Below, piece by piece: positions 9,935 to 22,800 of a DNA stretch of 64,000 bases. Under the pieces are notes generated by a model, which worked only from the letters and a program-made list of their open reading frames with translations, was not told the origin of the DNA and did no database searches. A program made the translations under genes and the position numbers. This DNA comes from Astropecten irregularis (Eukaryota; Echinodermata; Asteroidea; Paxillosida; Astropectinidae). Position 1 is the first letter of the stretch, and each line of letters begins with the position of its first letter. The stretch lies in NCBI GenBank assembly GCA_963971285.1, contig OZ020257.1:12972602-13036601 (forward strand), written 5' to 3'.

Positions 9935-10650
9935 ATCAATTCTCGGTAACGACATGCATGCCTATCCATGCATAACATAATTATAGCGCGCTATACACAT
10001 GTGCACTTTTGTTCACCCACGTGAAAATTTTGTTGGTCATCAATGCAGTCACGTGACATAGACCAGCTGATTGTAAGTCTGGTCGCCGTTCTCTGTTCCC
10101 TCCACAGTAGTCTATGTGAAACGGAGGCGGAGACCAGTTTCCATGTACAGAAAGTAAACACGTATTACGTTGATCGTCAACATCGATCACACATCATCAT
10201 AGCGCGCGACATCACTAAGCATCACAGATGAATGCTAGTTTGGACGTACATTTGCTGGTATAATGTGCTGTTTCTGTTCGTTTTACATTTCGAAATACAC
10301 ATGCGAAATAACGGCAATGTTTTAAGGAAAAAGACTGTGCATTTTTCCTCGCCGATCATCGCAGTGTTCTTACAAAAAATAATGGGAATGAACTTGAGTC
10401 CGAACTAGAAGAACCCATTGACTGTGTGTACATCTGCATCTACAACTACAACAGTACAAGTTCGCGTTTTCCTTTGTTCTTCGAAGTACCAACTACCAAT
10501 TATCGCTCTCAACTGGCACTTTTTAAGTTACCGGTATTATTAGGGTCATTACAGTATTATTAATTAGTTAAACTTCAACCGGGTGCCAACTTCCCCAGGT
10601 TGTCAGTTTGTGAAGAGCAAGAAGAATCACCGAAAGATCCGAGAAATTTA

Positions 10651-10853
10651 ATGGCTAGCGTGAGGAGTAACTCGGTGTCGCTGGCATCGGAGGACTTCGT
10701 CCAAGTCTCGGACATTTCCCTGGCCTTGGGAGACTACGGAGTGCCGGAATATGGCTGGAGAGTGACCCTCGATCACCGGTTCCCCGAGAAGTGGGGTCCT
10801 CTGAGGAGACTGCGAGTCCTGCATTTGTTTCAGCTCATCCCCTCATTATTCAG
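10651..10853 (+). CDS. GBA2: GBA2 exon 1
   Basis: Residues 1-67 plus two bases, ending LFQLIPSLF with donor ATTCAG|GTAGGC. The frame is open upstream to a TAA at 10561 without another ATG. A possible acceptor (CCCCAG) lies at 10593-10598, so this may be an internal exon with the true start further 5'. Confidence 0.8.
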
Positions 10854-13800
10854 GTAGGCCTACTTAGAGAAATTATGTTGATCATCGAGTTCTTTCGGTT
10901 CAATGAAGCTGTGTGTGTAAATTTGCATAAATGTAATTTGTATGATAAATACTTAATACATGATGTACATGATGGAGCTTGAATTTATGAACAAAACAAA
11001 CAAAGAAATACAATGTATAACTTCTTGGGCTTAAACATTATGAATGATAACAAACATTTATTAATTATGCTCTAACGTGGTTGGACTTTCGACTGGCTTT
11101 GCTTTCTATATTTTGGTATTTATTATTATGATTATTGATGACAGTCACTGACAGTGTGGGGCTAGTTGCGATGATCATAACCCTCCGAATGCTGGTCAAC
11201 TCGTACGCCAACCAACTCATACGCCCCAACTTCTACGCTGAATGACTCGTACGACAACCAATTCGTACGTCAACCAACTTGTACTCCGACCAACATGTAC
11301 GCCACCAGCATTATTAAGATTGTAGTTTGTAGTTTGTAATAAAAAAATTATTTTTTTTTTTTAGGGACTGGATACCTTTTTTGTGGTATGCACCGTATGG
11401 GATCGATATTCTTGTGTTCCCCTGCCGTTCCAATTGTAAAACACTAGTTATGTAACATTTCTTCTGCTTCCACATACGAAATGTTTGTTTTTATTTCCTT
11501 TTATTTTCACAAAAAACCAACATCCAACTTCCACATGTTTTCGTTATTTTCACAAACGACTTCCACATACAGAATGTTTCTTTATTTTTCCTTTTATTTT
11601 CACAAAAAACATGAAAAAAAATCTGGTCTACTAAAGGAAAAAACGGCCAACGTTTACAAAAGTGACAGGCTGTTGGCTTACGAGTTGGTTGGCGTATGAG
11701 TTGGTCGGCGTACGAGTTGACCAAACGACATACGAGTTGGTCGGCATACGAAGTGCCCTTGGCCAATGGACATGTCACCATGGATCGATTTCACGAAGCC
11801 CTACGATCGATTGTAAGTTATGATGAGTTTAGCGAAAGTCACCCCATGACATTGACAGACCAAAGGTTATGATCTTTGTACAGCTCTGCAATGATCGCAA
11901 CTCTTTTTGGGGCTAACCTATGAAAGAATCTAGAGAGTATAGAGTATACCGGTAGTCTGGTTGTTAAAAGATTATAAAGTTCAATCAGTAGAAAGAATTT
12001 CACAAATTGGGTCAAGGTTTTTTTACGTGTACGTGTCATATAATCAGGTTGAAATGTTTCTCAGTTTAGATTTCTGACGTACTGTACATTGACCGTGTGA
12101 CCAGGTTAAGTAAGAAGATCTCGGGGTTAACAGAAGAACCAGGGGTTAAGACACAGAATATACATGTACAGTTCCCCTTTTATTTCTTCAAGGTACAGAT
12201 GGTCCATAATAATAACATGTAGGCTACATGCCGCTGGAACAAGTCCGGTGATTCAAGTGCAGTACTGTACATTCACATATGCCCTCATATTACGTGTAAT
12301 TGCCATGCAGGCATGTACATGTTTTGTATACTGTAACTGTAGTACATGTATACATTAACCTATCTAATGATAATGTCCCATATGCATTTTAAAAGGCAGG
12401 GTATATTTTGCTGGCACCAGCATTCTACCTGCAAACACTATTTTGATGTTCTCGTACTCTAATTAGCCAATTTGTCATTCTGGCAGGAATGTACATTATA
12501 CCGGCAAAATAACGTTTAAAAACAGAAGGCTGGCATGACGTATTGCGAGTTTGTCAATCAAAAGAATGCCGGTGTGGGCACAATACACTTCCTTCCCAAA
12601 TTTTAAACCATTTTGTTACGTTCGTGAATTTATAAATCAGACAAACTGTAGTGTCACAGTTCCCAAGTCACCTGATTTTGTGTGTGTGTAGTTCAGAGCA
12701 TTGTGTTTTTCATATTTCTAACCATCAACTTCCCTGAAATATGCAAAGCATCTATCCCCTTCTTTGAGCCATTTATTTCCCGTAATTGGCATAAATTTAG
12801 TTGATAAACTCAATTAAATTGTGTTATAATGTTTTTTAAAATAGTATCTGATTTCTCTTTTATAATCTATTTATGTTTTACATTGATGCCAAATATAAAT
12901 CCAATATTCCAATGTACGTCATATAGTTCTTTTGACAGCTGTGTCTAACAGCTGTTTCATACATATTTAACCCAAGGCCTTTTTTTATTGTTGCCCTATT
13001 GAGTGCACTTGAATTACATGTGTCATGTGCATACTGTTGCCTTCTGTTACCTAGGGGTCATTTTGGCCTTCAGTTTTATAATTCAGCCTTGTGAAAAAAG
13101 ACTAAAGAAAAATATTGTTTGTCTAATGGTTGTTAATTACACATCCATTAAAACTAACTACATCATGTACATGTAGATGCAGCTGGGTACCTTTCAGGAA
13201 CATTTGTAAGCGTACAAACTTATGTACATGTACACAATCATACATGTACAGTATGTATGCATGTTTGTATATGTATGCATACATACGTACATAATGTACC
13301 AGTACCGGTATGTACAGTACTGTACAAAATCATGTACTGGTAAATTATACAGTGTTCATGGTGAGGCCGCTCTAAAGATTAGATTGAACAAGAGTAATTT
13401 TCTCAAGCGAACAAAGAAAGGTTGTGATTTTGTGCAACAGAAAATATGAAAATGTTTGGTTGTAACAGTTTAAACCTTTTTTTTTGTGCAAGTAAATGGG
13501 GTCACTTCTTGCTAAAAGTTCCTGTCTCAGAAAGAGAAAATACTTCATTCGTCAAACATTCTACAAATTCTTGTCACAAGCAACCATGTACAGTTTTTTG
13601 GTGCTATTGGATCTTAAATTGTCACAGCAAATGAACTTTTCAACCCAAAAAACAATTTCACAAATTCACGGGCCCCTTAATCAGGTTAATTATGCGCATA
13701 TTTGAGCCATAGTCCATGACAGCCAATGATGCAGCGCAAGATTTTCATATATACGTCAGAAGTACTAAAGAGGGTTGACAGGGATGGGCAATGACAGATG

Positions 13801-16800
13801 ATGAGGGATGTAGCGGAGTATGTATGTAATTACGAACAAATGTTGTTGGCCTACATACATGTACATGTGTACATACATTGTGTACATGTGTAGCCTACTT
13901 GTGCCAGACTAAGATTACATACTGTGTATGTACCGGATGTTCTGTATGTCTGTTGTTAATGTATGTTCAGTTACTGTCAGTAGGCCTCCGTACATGATAT
14001 ATGCACATTAGTGCCCAGTCCTCATAAAAATAAGTTCTTTACATACTACATAAAAAATGTCTGGGTGAAATTTGTTAGGATCTATAGTTTGATGAGTTTC
14101 AACCATACATATGTACTTGTACAAATACTGACGTCAGGGATGTGCCATGCCGTAATCCTTTAATATTGTGTCAATTTAAAAAGTGAACAAGGGGGATTTG
14201 AACCAACCACCTCCGGAACACTTTACTAGCGCTCTCTTCCTAGCTCTATGCTCTTACCAACTGAGCTATCCAGCCCTAGATAATATTGTGTGACTGGTGT
14301 CCCTTAAATTGAGACTTGCATGTACCGGTAATTCACATTCATCAAATTCCTGAACATAAGAATGTCCCATACATTAAATTAAGCTAGGTATATTTAAGAG
14401 TCCATTACAATTCCTCATCAACATTGTGAAAGTGCTGAGAACTTCAAACAGGAAGTAGCTTGAGAATGAGAGCCAATCTATGGTACAGTACTTATTGTAT
14501 GGGAAATAGGAACATATATAAAATATGATTGAGTGCTCAATTTTCCTGAACAAGAATCATTGTCAGCTGTTCCTATTCACCTGTAAATTTTCCTGCAATT
14601 AGATCATTTAGCATGTGTCCCAAAACTGGAGATGCTTTTAATACTGCAAGATACAGTCATTTGAAATTTGTTTTGCCTCCAAAATATGGAAGTATGAGGT
14701 TGGAAATGTCCTTAAAAAATAATCATTATGTATGTGAAATTCTTTCTGCTTTATTAATCAAAGTCATGGATCTTATACAAGTCTGTTTTATATGGTTTAA
14801 AGTGAGTTATTTCCTCCTCTGAAAAGTTGCCATCAGGGTCTACATTTTAAACAAAATCATTTGTCATCATTTGTAATGGGAGACTTTGGAGAACTGGTAT
14901 TCAAGTCAACAGCGCATGCGCACGCACAACAGCGCAGGCGCAAAATAATGCGCACATGCTCACAATTGAGTGCGCGTGCGCTGTCGACTTGAAGACCGGT
15001 TCTCCAAAGTCTCCCATTATGACAGACTAAATGTTGTAAGTACACTACAATTTAACAAATCATGCCCCTACTTTAAAATGAGTGAACAGTACATACGGTG
15101 TATAGGTGTACAGTACTTACGGTGTATGTACAGGTGTGCGTTGTACATTTTATGTACCATCTGCCTACAGGTGTATACAGTCGAACCTCATTAATACGAG
15201 CTCTCTTAAGACGAGATCTCGGTTAAGACGAGCATATCACGCCGGTCCCGACCGAGTTGTGTATGTTTCTATGGGGAAATATTTGCTTAATACGAGCACT
15301 GATAATACGAAAAACCTTTTAATACGAGCGTTTTGGGCTGACCCAGTTGCGTGAAAGTCATTGTAAACAACCCATTTAATACGAGGATTTTTTTATCTGG
15401 CTTCTTTTGGAATCGATTTTCGGATTTCTTTGTACAGATTAAGAAAAATCCCACCACCATCAATTCGCCATTGTTTAATGTTAATACCGAAAGCTAAATT
15501 CACCGCAGCGCTAATGCCCACTAATTATCCCCTCCTGCGGTTTTACCAGCGGCTTGCCCAGTGGAAAGTGTAAACAAAAAACAGACAATGTACGGCGCGT
15601 CGTATTTTTTTTTATTGTGCGTGATCCACATGTGGTTTTTTTTGGCTGTCACGAAAGTCAAAACCCGACCGAGGAAAACGGCGAGGTCTTCCATTTTGTC
15701 GATTCGTTTTCGTAAGGAGAAAAACTTCTTCATTTTTTTCCCCAAAAATCAAGCCAAAGTCCACGCTAATTTGCAGACAATGTTACCTTGCTGATTATGT
15801 GTAAAAAGGATTTTGGTCACAACAAATTCTTCAAAGTGTAGCCAACATGTATCCGAACAAAATAATATTTCATGAACGGACCGATACGATCCGACTGCGG
15901 CCCGACCGATCGGCCGATGTTACAGCTACACGTGGTCACCATGCACGTGATCAGATATAAATGTGGCTAAACTGCAGCATGGGTTTCGTTCATGCAATGC
16001 TTCCGCTGATTGGTCACCGCATGCCGACATAGCGCAAATTTTGTGATTGGCTACATGGAGGGGAGGGAAAAAAGACAGATGTTGGGCTGCTAAAAAAACT
16101 CGACATCATAAAAAAATAATCCGTGTCAAAAAAAAAAAACCACAAACGCACTTATTACCGGTCATTTAAGTTAAAAAAGGCGCCCTCTCGTGTCCATCAA
16201 AATATCGCTGGTGCACATTGCTTCATACTGCACACATTGTTTGGCAACCAACTTGTCTGAACGTGCGGTGCTAACGTTCGTCGCTGTCATCCACTCGCAA
16301 TATATTTTCATGTCGTTTTCGTGCCGTCATTATTTTTGTTTACTTGGTTTTTATTATTCTTACATATTGTAATGAAATCCCTTTTACATACGTGACAATT
16401 CAACAAAATGAAATTTATCAAGCAAATTTATTAAGTATAAATTACTTCTAAAATGGAAACACGGACTTGACTATGGGTTACTAGAGGGATAGTGCGTGCT
16501 GTATGTGCCGTGTACCGCACACACGTGCATTTCGGTTGACAAAATATGGATCCCGCATAATACGAGGCCCCGCTTAATACGAGCATTTTCGGTAGGTCCC
16601 GGCGACCTCGTATTAACGAGGTTCGACTGTACATACACTGTACAGTGTACATGTACACAGGTTGCTGTTTCTTGAATGCTGAAATCACATACATTACAAC
16701 ATTAAAACATTTGCTGGTATGATTTGTTTATTTTCAAGCTTTCCTGTCTTCAGAGTTCAGACCATGAATTGTTTTTCTTGAAGACCACTCTTCCTTTGCT

Positions 16801-19800
16801 TGTCATTATGGGGCATGTTAATTGGATTAATATTGAGAAAAATAAAAATTGTCAGTGGGCGAAGGCCCTATGCCCTTTGTGAAATACTAGTCGCCCAGCC
16901 TAGAAAAATTGCCTTTTCTCAAATAACTCAATTCATGATAACTGATGTACATCTGAATATTTTTGTCTGTTGAGTATCATGTTCAACTGCTAACTGATAG
17001 GAAATCCATTTTTCATTTTTTTTTTTTTTTCAGATATGTGAAATTTCTGAAGAAAATGAGAGCCCTTGGGCGCAAGCCGTTTATTGACATCTATCCAGTC
17101 TCGTTCAGACCGATATACGGTGAGTTTCATCTCAAATGTATCATTTGTAATTTGTGAAATTTATTTTGTACGATTCTTGCTTCTTTTTCAATAAACATGC
17201 AGAGCCTTCATCCTTCAATAGTCGAGCTAGAGAATCATGACGCTTTACAAAATAATGTCTTACTGATAAGTGATAGGGGGACCTAGTATTCAACATTTCT
17301 TTGTCAAAATAACTAATCTTTTGAAAGTCTTGATTGACAAGTTAAACCCCAATTGGTCCCAACAATCTAAAATTGTCTGGTACATTGTAGTAGCGTATAG
17401 AAGAGGTTAAACTAATTCAATTTTTTACTGAATAAATGTGTAGGCAAATGATACATAGCGGTAGTTTGTGTTGTCTTTTGGAAGTCTTGATCATGTTGAT
17501 TGAAAAGTTAAACCCAGTTGAGTCCCAACAACCTAAATATGTCAGGTAGTGGCATCGATGTACATGAAAGAAGGTTTTAAATTGATTAGTTCGGTTTTGA
17601 TAAGCACTTGGTTGTAGCCAAATAATACATAGTTTGAGTTGTCTTTTGAAAGTCTTGATTGACAAGTTGAAGTTGACTTCATTTGAGACCCGCCGCGGTG
17701 GGCTTCACATTTTTGGCAGTGGGAGACTGGGAGCCCAAAATAGAGGCTAAGTGATTAGTTTGGCAGTTGTTGACGTGTTTTGCTTTTTTTGGTTATTCAT
17801 TCAGATCATCCAGAAAAGAAAAAACAGTTTTGTTATTGTTAAATGTTCGTGTACACTGTACATTATAGCGTGTGTATAATTATTTCACATTTGCAAGTAC
17901 AGCTGGCCTTTTAATTTGTCCAGACAGATTTTAATGAGTAGCTTTCAGACGTCTACAGTAAATCACAGGCTGCATGCACTGAAATGCATTTAATATTAAT
18001 GCAGTAAATTGATTGTGTACATATTCCCCTGTTTGATATAACTGGTTGATACCATTCTAATGAAATAGGTGTGCCACTAGGCGGGATAGGATGCGGGGCG
18101 ATCAACCGGGGATGGAAAGGTGAATTCTGTCGGTGGTCCCTCACGCCGGGAATGTACACCTACGACATAGTGGAGGTGAACCAGGTGAGTTGCATGTGTA
18201 TACTAATGATATTATAGTATACATATTTAAACATTAAAATGTAATTTTGGACAAGCGGTTCCTAAATCTATTAGCAGGTAAGAAAATTGTACTTTTTTTT
18301 ACTGAAATATTGGAGAAATTTCTTCAATCTAGGGTTTTAAGGACTCTGGAACATTTGCTGAAAGTCAAAAATATCGTTTGGGAGCAGTAGAAGGTATAAA
18401 AAGTTGCTTTCCTTTCATATAAACATTATAGTTTTAGAAACGACTTGTCCTTTCCTTTATAATTTAGATTCTATAAAGATGTATCAGGTCACAAACGTTG
18501 AAATGAAGGGAAACTTTCCTCTAGCCCCCTCGTCACCTACAATCAAAGTTACACGGTCCAAAATCCCCTTTCAAAATATGCTTGTGGCATTTCAAGTAGG
18601 GACCTTTTTAGGGTTTAAAATTACAAGACATAAAAATAGTTATTTAAAGGTAGTATCATAGTACTTTGGTTTTTGTCACAGAAGTACAGATTCATGGTAA
18701 AAAATATCAAGACAGATACAGTAACAGTCATCTGTGAAAATTTCAGTCCCATACAGTGCCCACTTTTTGAGAAAATCGTGAAAAACAGCCACAGAATTTC
18801 TTAAGTCTTTTCTCTTTTATTTTTGATCTCTTAAAAGATCAAACAGATTTTTGATCATTGTTTTACTAATTTCTGGATAAATACACCATTTCAGGCAGAA
18901 AAATTTTAACGGTATGTTTCTACCACCACCATCTTCATACCCTGTAAGTTATACGTAAATCTGTGGAAAATTTTTGTTTTGGTTTCTTACCAAAGTATGA
19001 AACTACATTTAAGACGCGGCAACTATTTCCTCAAAATAATGGTAGATTTCAATCAGAAAATCATTGACAACTTACGGTTAGCATTCTTGGAAATAACTTA
19101 ACTATTATTAAAGGCAATTTGACGATATACTGCTTCATGGTGGTAGCTGGTGGCCTACTGCCTTTACATCAGCTAAATGTACTTGGGATGCTTGCAGCTC
19201 AAGCAAGGATATTGATGTATTTTATCATTGAGTCTTCAAGTACTAAAGCACCACCTACAGTATGTACAAGTCATCAAAGCCTCTGTGCCTAATGCAATGT
19301 GTAGCAGTTACACCCAAGTCAAGAATTTGGCATAAATTTCACCCATCAGTGGTCACCACTACTGCACCTAACCCATGGCTAAATAACAAAGGATACACAA
19401 CATCTGCCACACACAATGCCCACACTATAGTACAGTATACATCTCTCTCTGAGTCTCTCTCATTAGCTATTCATTATTCACAAACTTGCAACCAATAGGA
19501 ATTACAGAGCTTTAAGGGGACTAAAAGTCTGTGTGAAACACACAGTAGCTCTTGCTGGCTCACGCACATTGTATGTATGATTTTGCTCTTCAATTCGAAT
19601 AAAAACGTGGTGTCGACAGGTTTGCGACTTGTATACTGTATGCCGTTCTAACGGTGACATTGCAATGTTTTTTTTGTCGTGAAAAGTGGGGCGCTAAATT
19701 ATGGGTCTAAAATACCTCTTTTTTTGCGTACAATTTTTTTTTTAGCACAAACAATGACAGACTTGTTGAGTTTTATGACAATACAGAGATCATATGTATT

Positions 19801-22800
19801 TAACTTCATATATGAGTTTTGATTTCAGGTAACCTTTAAATACAAGGGTATGCATGGAGGAAGTACATAAGATAATTGATTTTGCGGTAGCTCTATGAGA
19901 CATGAATAGCGCTCCGCCCTTACGCTAAAAATAGCACCGAATCTCAGACAAACATTGCAACCATGCAAACGTGTGTGCGTTGTGTGTGTGGGTGCAGCCG
20001 GGGATTTTGTGACGTCATTAGTGCGGAGCGCTATTATACTGTGGAATTTTTTTGTTCTTGAAACATATCTGAAATTGTGATTTTTATAACTGTCTGCAGT
20101 TCACGGTGAGAATCCAAAGACCCGGTCAAGCGGTCTACCAGCAAGTTCTATACGCCGGCCAAGCATCCAACAAACACCTAGCTCAGTCCTGGCAGTGGGG
20201 CTTCCCCGGTAACCGGGCCCAGTATCACGGCCTCTACCCTAGGGCATGGACGGTGTACAGGATACCGGAGCAGGACCTGACGTTGATCTGCCGGCAGGTC
20301 TCGGCCATTTTCCCACACGATTACAAGGTGAGTTTGTATTTTTCTTGTCTTTGTTTTATTTGTTGCTGACAGCCTTCAAGTTGGAAAGACGTGTTGTACT
20401 TGATTCACATAATCAAGGATGGGTGCTTAAATATAGACATTCCAATAGTGTCGTAGTATCATGCACAAAACTATTTCTAAACATGAATCCTCCAAACCAA
20501 TGAACTTGACATATGTTAATATGGAGAGCATTATCTTTCTCCTATTGGACACTAAAAATATGTCTTTAAAAGGTAGCTGATACCTTCGGGAGACATCGAA
20601 ATGTCTCCTGAATTCCTTTTGTCTCTCAAAGGTTCTCTTTCATACTCTAAAATGTCTCATATTATAGTAAATACCCTACATGTATTTGTAAAAAATAAAT
20701 TACATGTAACACATCTAGGGGAACATGTTTTTACTGTACCTACATGTACATACTTGGTTGGTCCCTATACATATGTACCGTACATAGAGGGACCAACCAT
20801 GTAGGCCCCATATTCATGTTATTAAATAGCAAACAGTACTACAGACTTAAGATATTATGAGTGGCTTGCCATTTTAAACCTAGGTATTAGCAATGTGCTC
20901 CATTCCATCACTTCATGTACACAGCAAACAGTCCCAGACAATCAAGTATACTTAAGTTCTTAACCACATGCTGTAAAGGGAGCAAACAGCTGAATATAAT
21001 CCAACTGGAATGGACTTCCACACACAGCTGGGGCCAATTTCATAAAACTGTTAAGCACAACAATTTGCTAAGCATGACATTTCTGTCTTAATAAAAACAG
21101 GGTTAACAACCAAATTTCCACATGTTGTGTATCACTTGTGATTGTTATTTGGCTGTTGTTCGCTGACCATGAAAATCAAATGGAATTTTCAATGGTGGTT
21201 TGTTTTATTGAGCAAGACATTTTTGTGCTTAACAGTTTTATGAAATTGGTCCCTGGTTGACATATTATGGGAAGTTTTGAATTTCACTGTGACCATTCAT
21301 TAGTATGTAATATGTAATCTACACACATTATGTCTTTTTCCATTGGGAATGTCTTGACATTTTCTGACATTTCAGATTCCCTCTCATCTGTCTGTTGGTC
21401 TATTAACAAGTGCTTACTCAATCTGATGTCATATGTTTGCAGTGCATTGTATAAATAAGTGATGGTCTGATGGCAGTAGTTGAGATAAGTTGAGTAATAG
21501 TGTACACATGGCACACAATGTAGTTTGATGATAAGAATCTAATAAGTCCACAAATTCTTATCATGTCATTTGCACAAGATTTTGTCATTGGGCTGAGTAA
21601 TTTGGCCAGCCGGGTCAAAGGTTGTACAGTAACCAGGTAACTATACTGTACCTGGTACTTCATGGTGTAACATCATGGAGGACGTAATTCCTCCCTACGT
21701 GGCAAAATCAATAAATGTTGCAAACATGAGGCTGTCATTTCCAATTTTGCTTACCTATTCATCACGCTTGAAAAACTGCAGGGCTTGTTAAAAAGACTCA
21801 AATTTGTTGAAGACCAAAAATGTTCTATTCTGTGCCTATGATTTCATGTAATTTTTTTTCTCTGATTTTGGAGAGCATGGTAGAAATTCTGAAATCTTAG
21901 AATGCACATTGATTTTTGTTTCAATTGAAAGAAATTTAACAAGAAAAAATACATATTTTCACTGAATGTTTCTCAATTGAACTTTTTATAGAGTTCCGGA
22001 TGTGGCTGGTTCAAATCCCATTCTAGTCAATTTTTCTTTGCTCACTTTCAATGACTTTAAAATTCAGTCAGTTACTCTTGTGGCTATAACCATTATTTTC
22101 ATAGAGATAATAAAGTTAGAAAAATGTAAATGAATAAAAATTGTGTTTAATTCAAACTGTTTGCATAGTTATTGCATGTTTGGTCAGAATATTTTCGTCT
22201 CAGCTTTTTTATAAAATGTTTGAAAAAATAGGCAATTAGCTTGTCTTGTCTGTCTTTAAGTTTGGTGATTTGGGGATTTTTGGTTTCCTTGGTTGACGCT
22301 TGGTTTATCCCTAGCTTGTCTACCTTCATACATGTATGCAAATTGTACAATATGCATGCCTAGGTACAATTATACATGCATGCATGTACTGTACATATCG
22401 TTTGGTAAATCCATGGCATACATTTACATTGATTTTGGGTTGAATTATTTTTGCCTAATTCACTTATACTGCATTAGTTATGTAATATAATTATTCAATA
22501 GTCTACAGACAGTTCCACCTGCACATTGCCATTTGGTTTGGATCACCGACCGCTGCTATGTGTTAATGTGGAATTTCTATTTCCAAAAAATAATCATTAA
22601 TTATTCCAGTGCTAAGGTGATGGTACGAAAACTGCCGTGTTGTGATGATACGCACAGCATCACAAAATGGAAATAAGAGATTTATAACTAGTTTTTATTT
22701 TGGCCCCGTTTTGGCTGTTGTAAAGGTTTACGGTCCGAGGAAAAGTTGAAATGTAATCTGATTGGCAACAAATAACAAGTGTTGCTCAGTAGACTGTGTC

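Larger units (their letters stand above)
8747..10650. other. Divergent intergenic region between the GH3 gene and GBA2
   Basis: About 1.9 kb upstream of both start codons, AT-rich with no convincing coding exon. It holds a copy of the GGGGCCAATTTCAT repeat (9169-9413) and must contain the promoters or 5' exons of both genes. A CRE-like TGACGTCA at 9915-9922 is followed by TATAAG at 9929-9934. Confidence 0.5.

Noticed and set aside
10043-10231. 62-codon frame with a signal-peptide-like start upstream of GBA2
   Set aside because: No similarity, no acceptable link in phase to GBA2 exon 1, and an equal-sized frame on the other strand.
13200-13330. TACATGTA/GTATGCATAC clusters as an origin or regulatory array
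   Set aside because: Such palindromic low-complexity sequence occurs throughout the window and carries no specific signal by itself.
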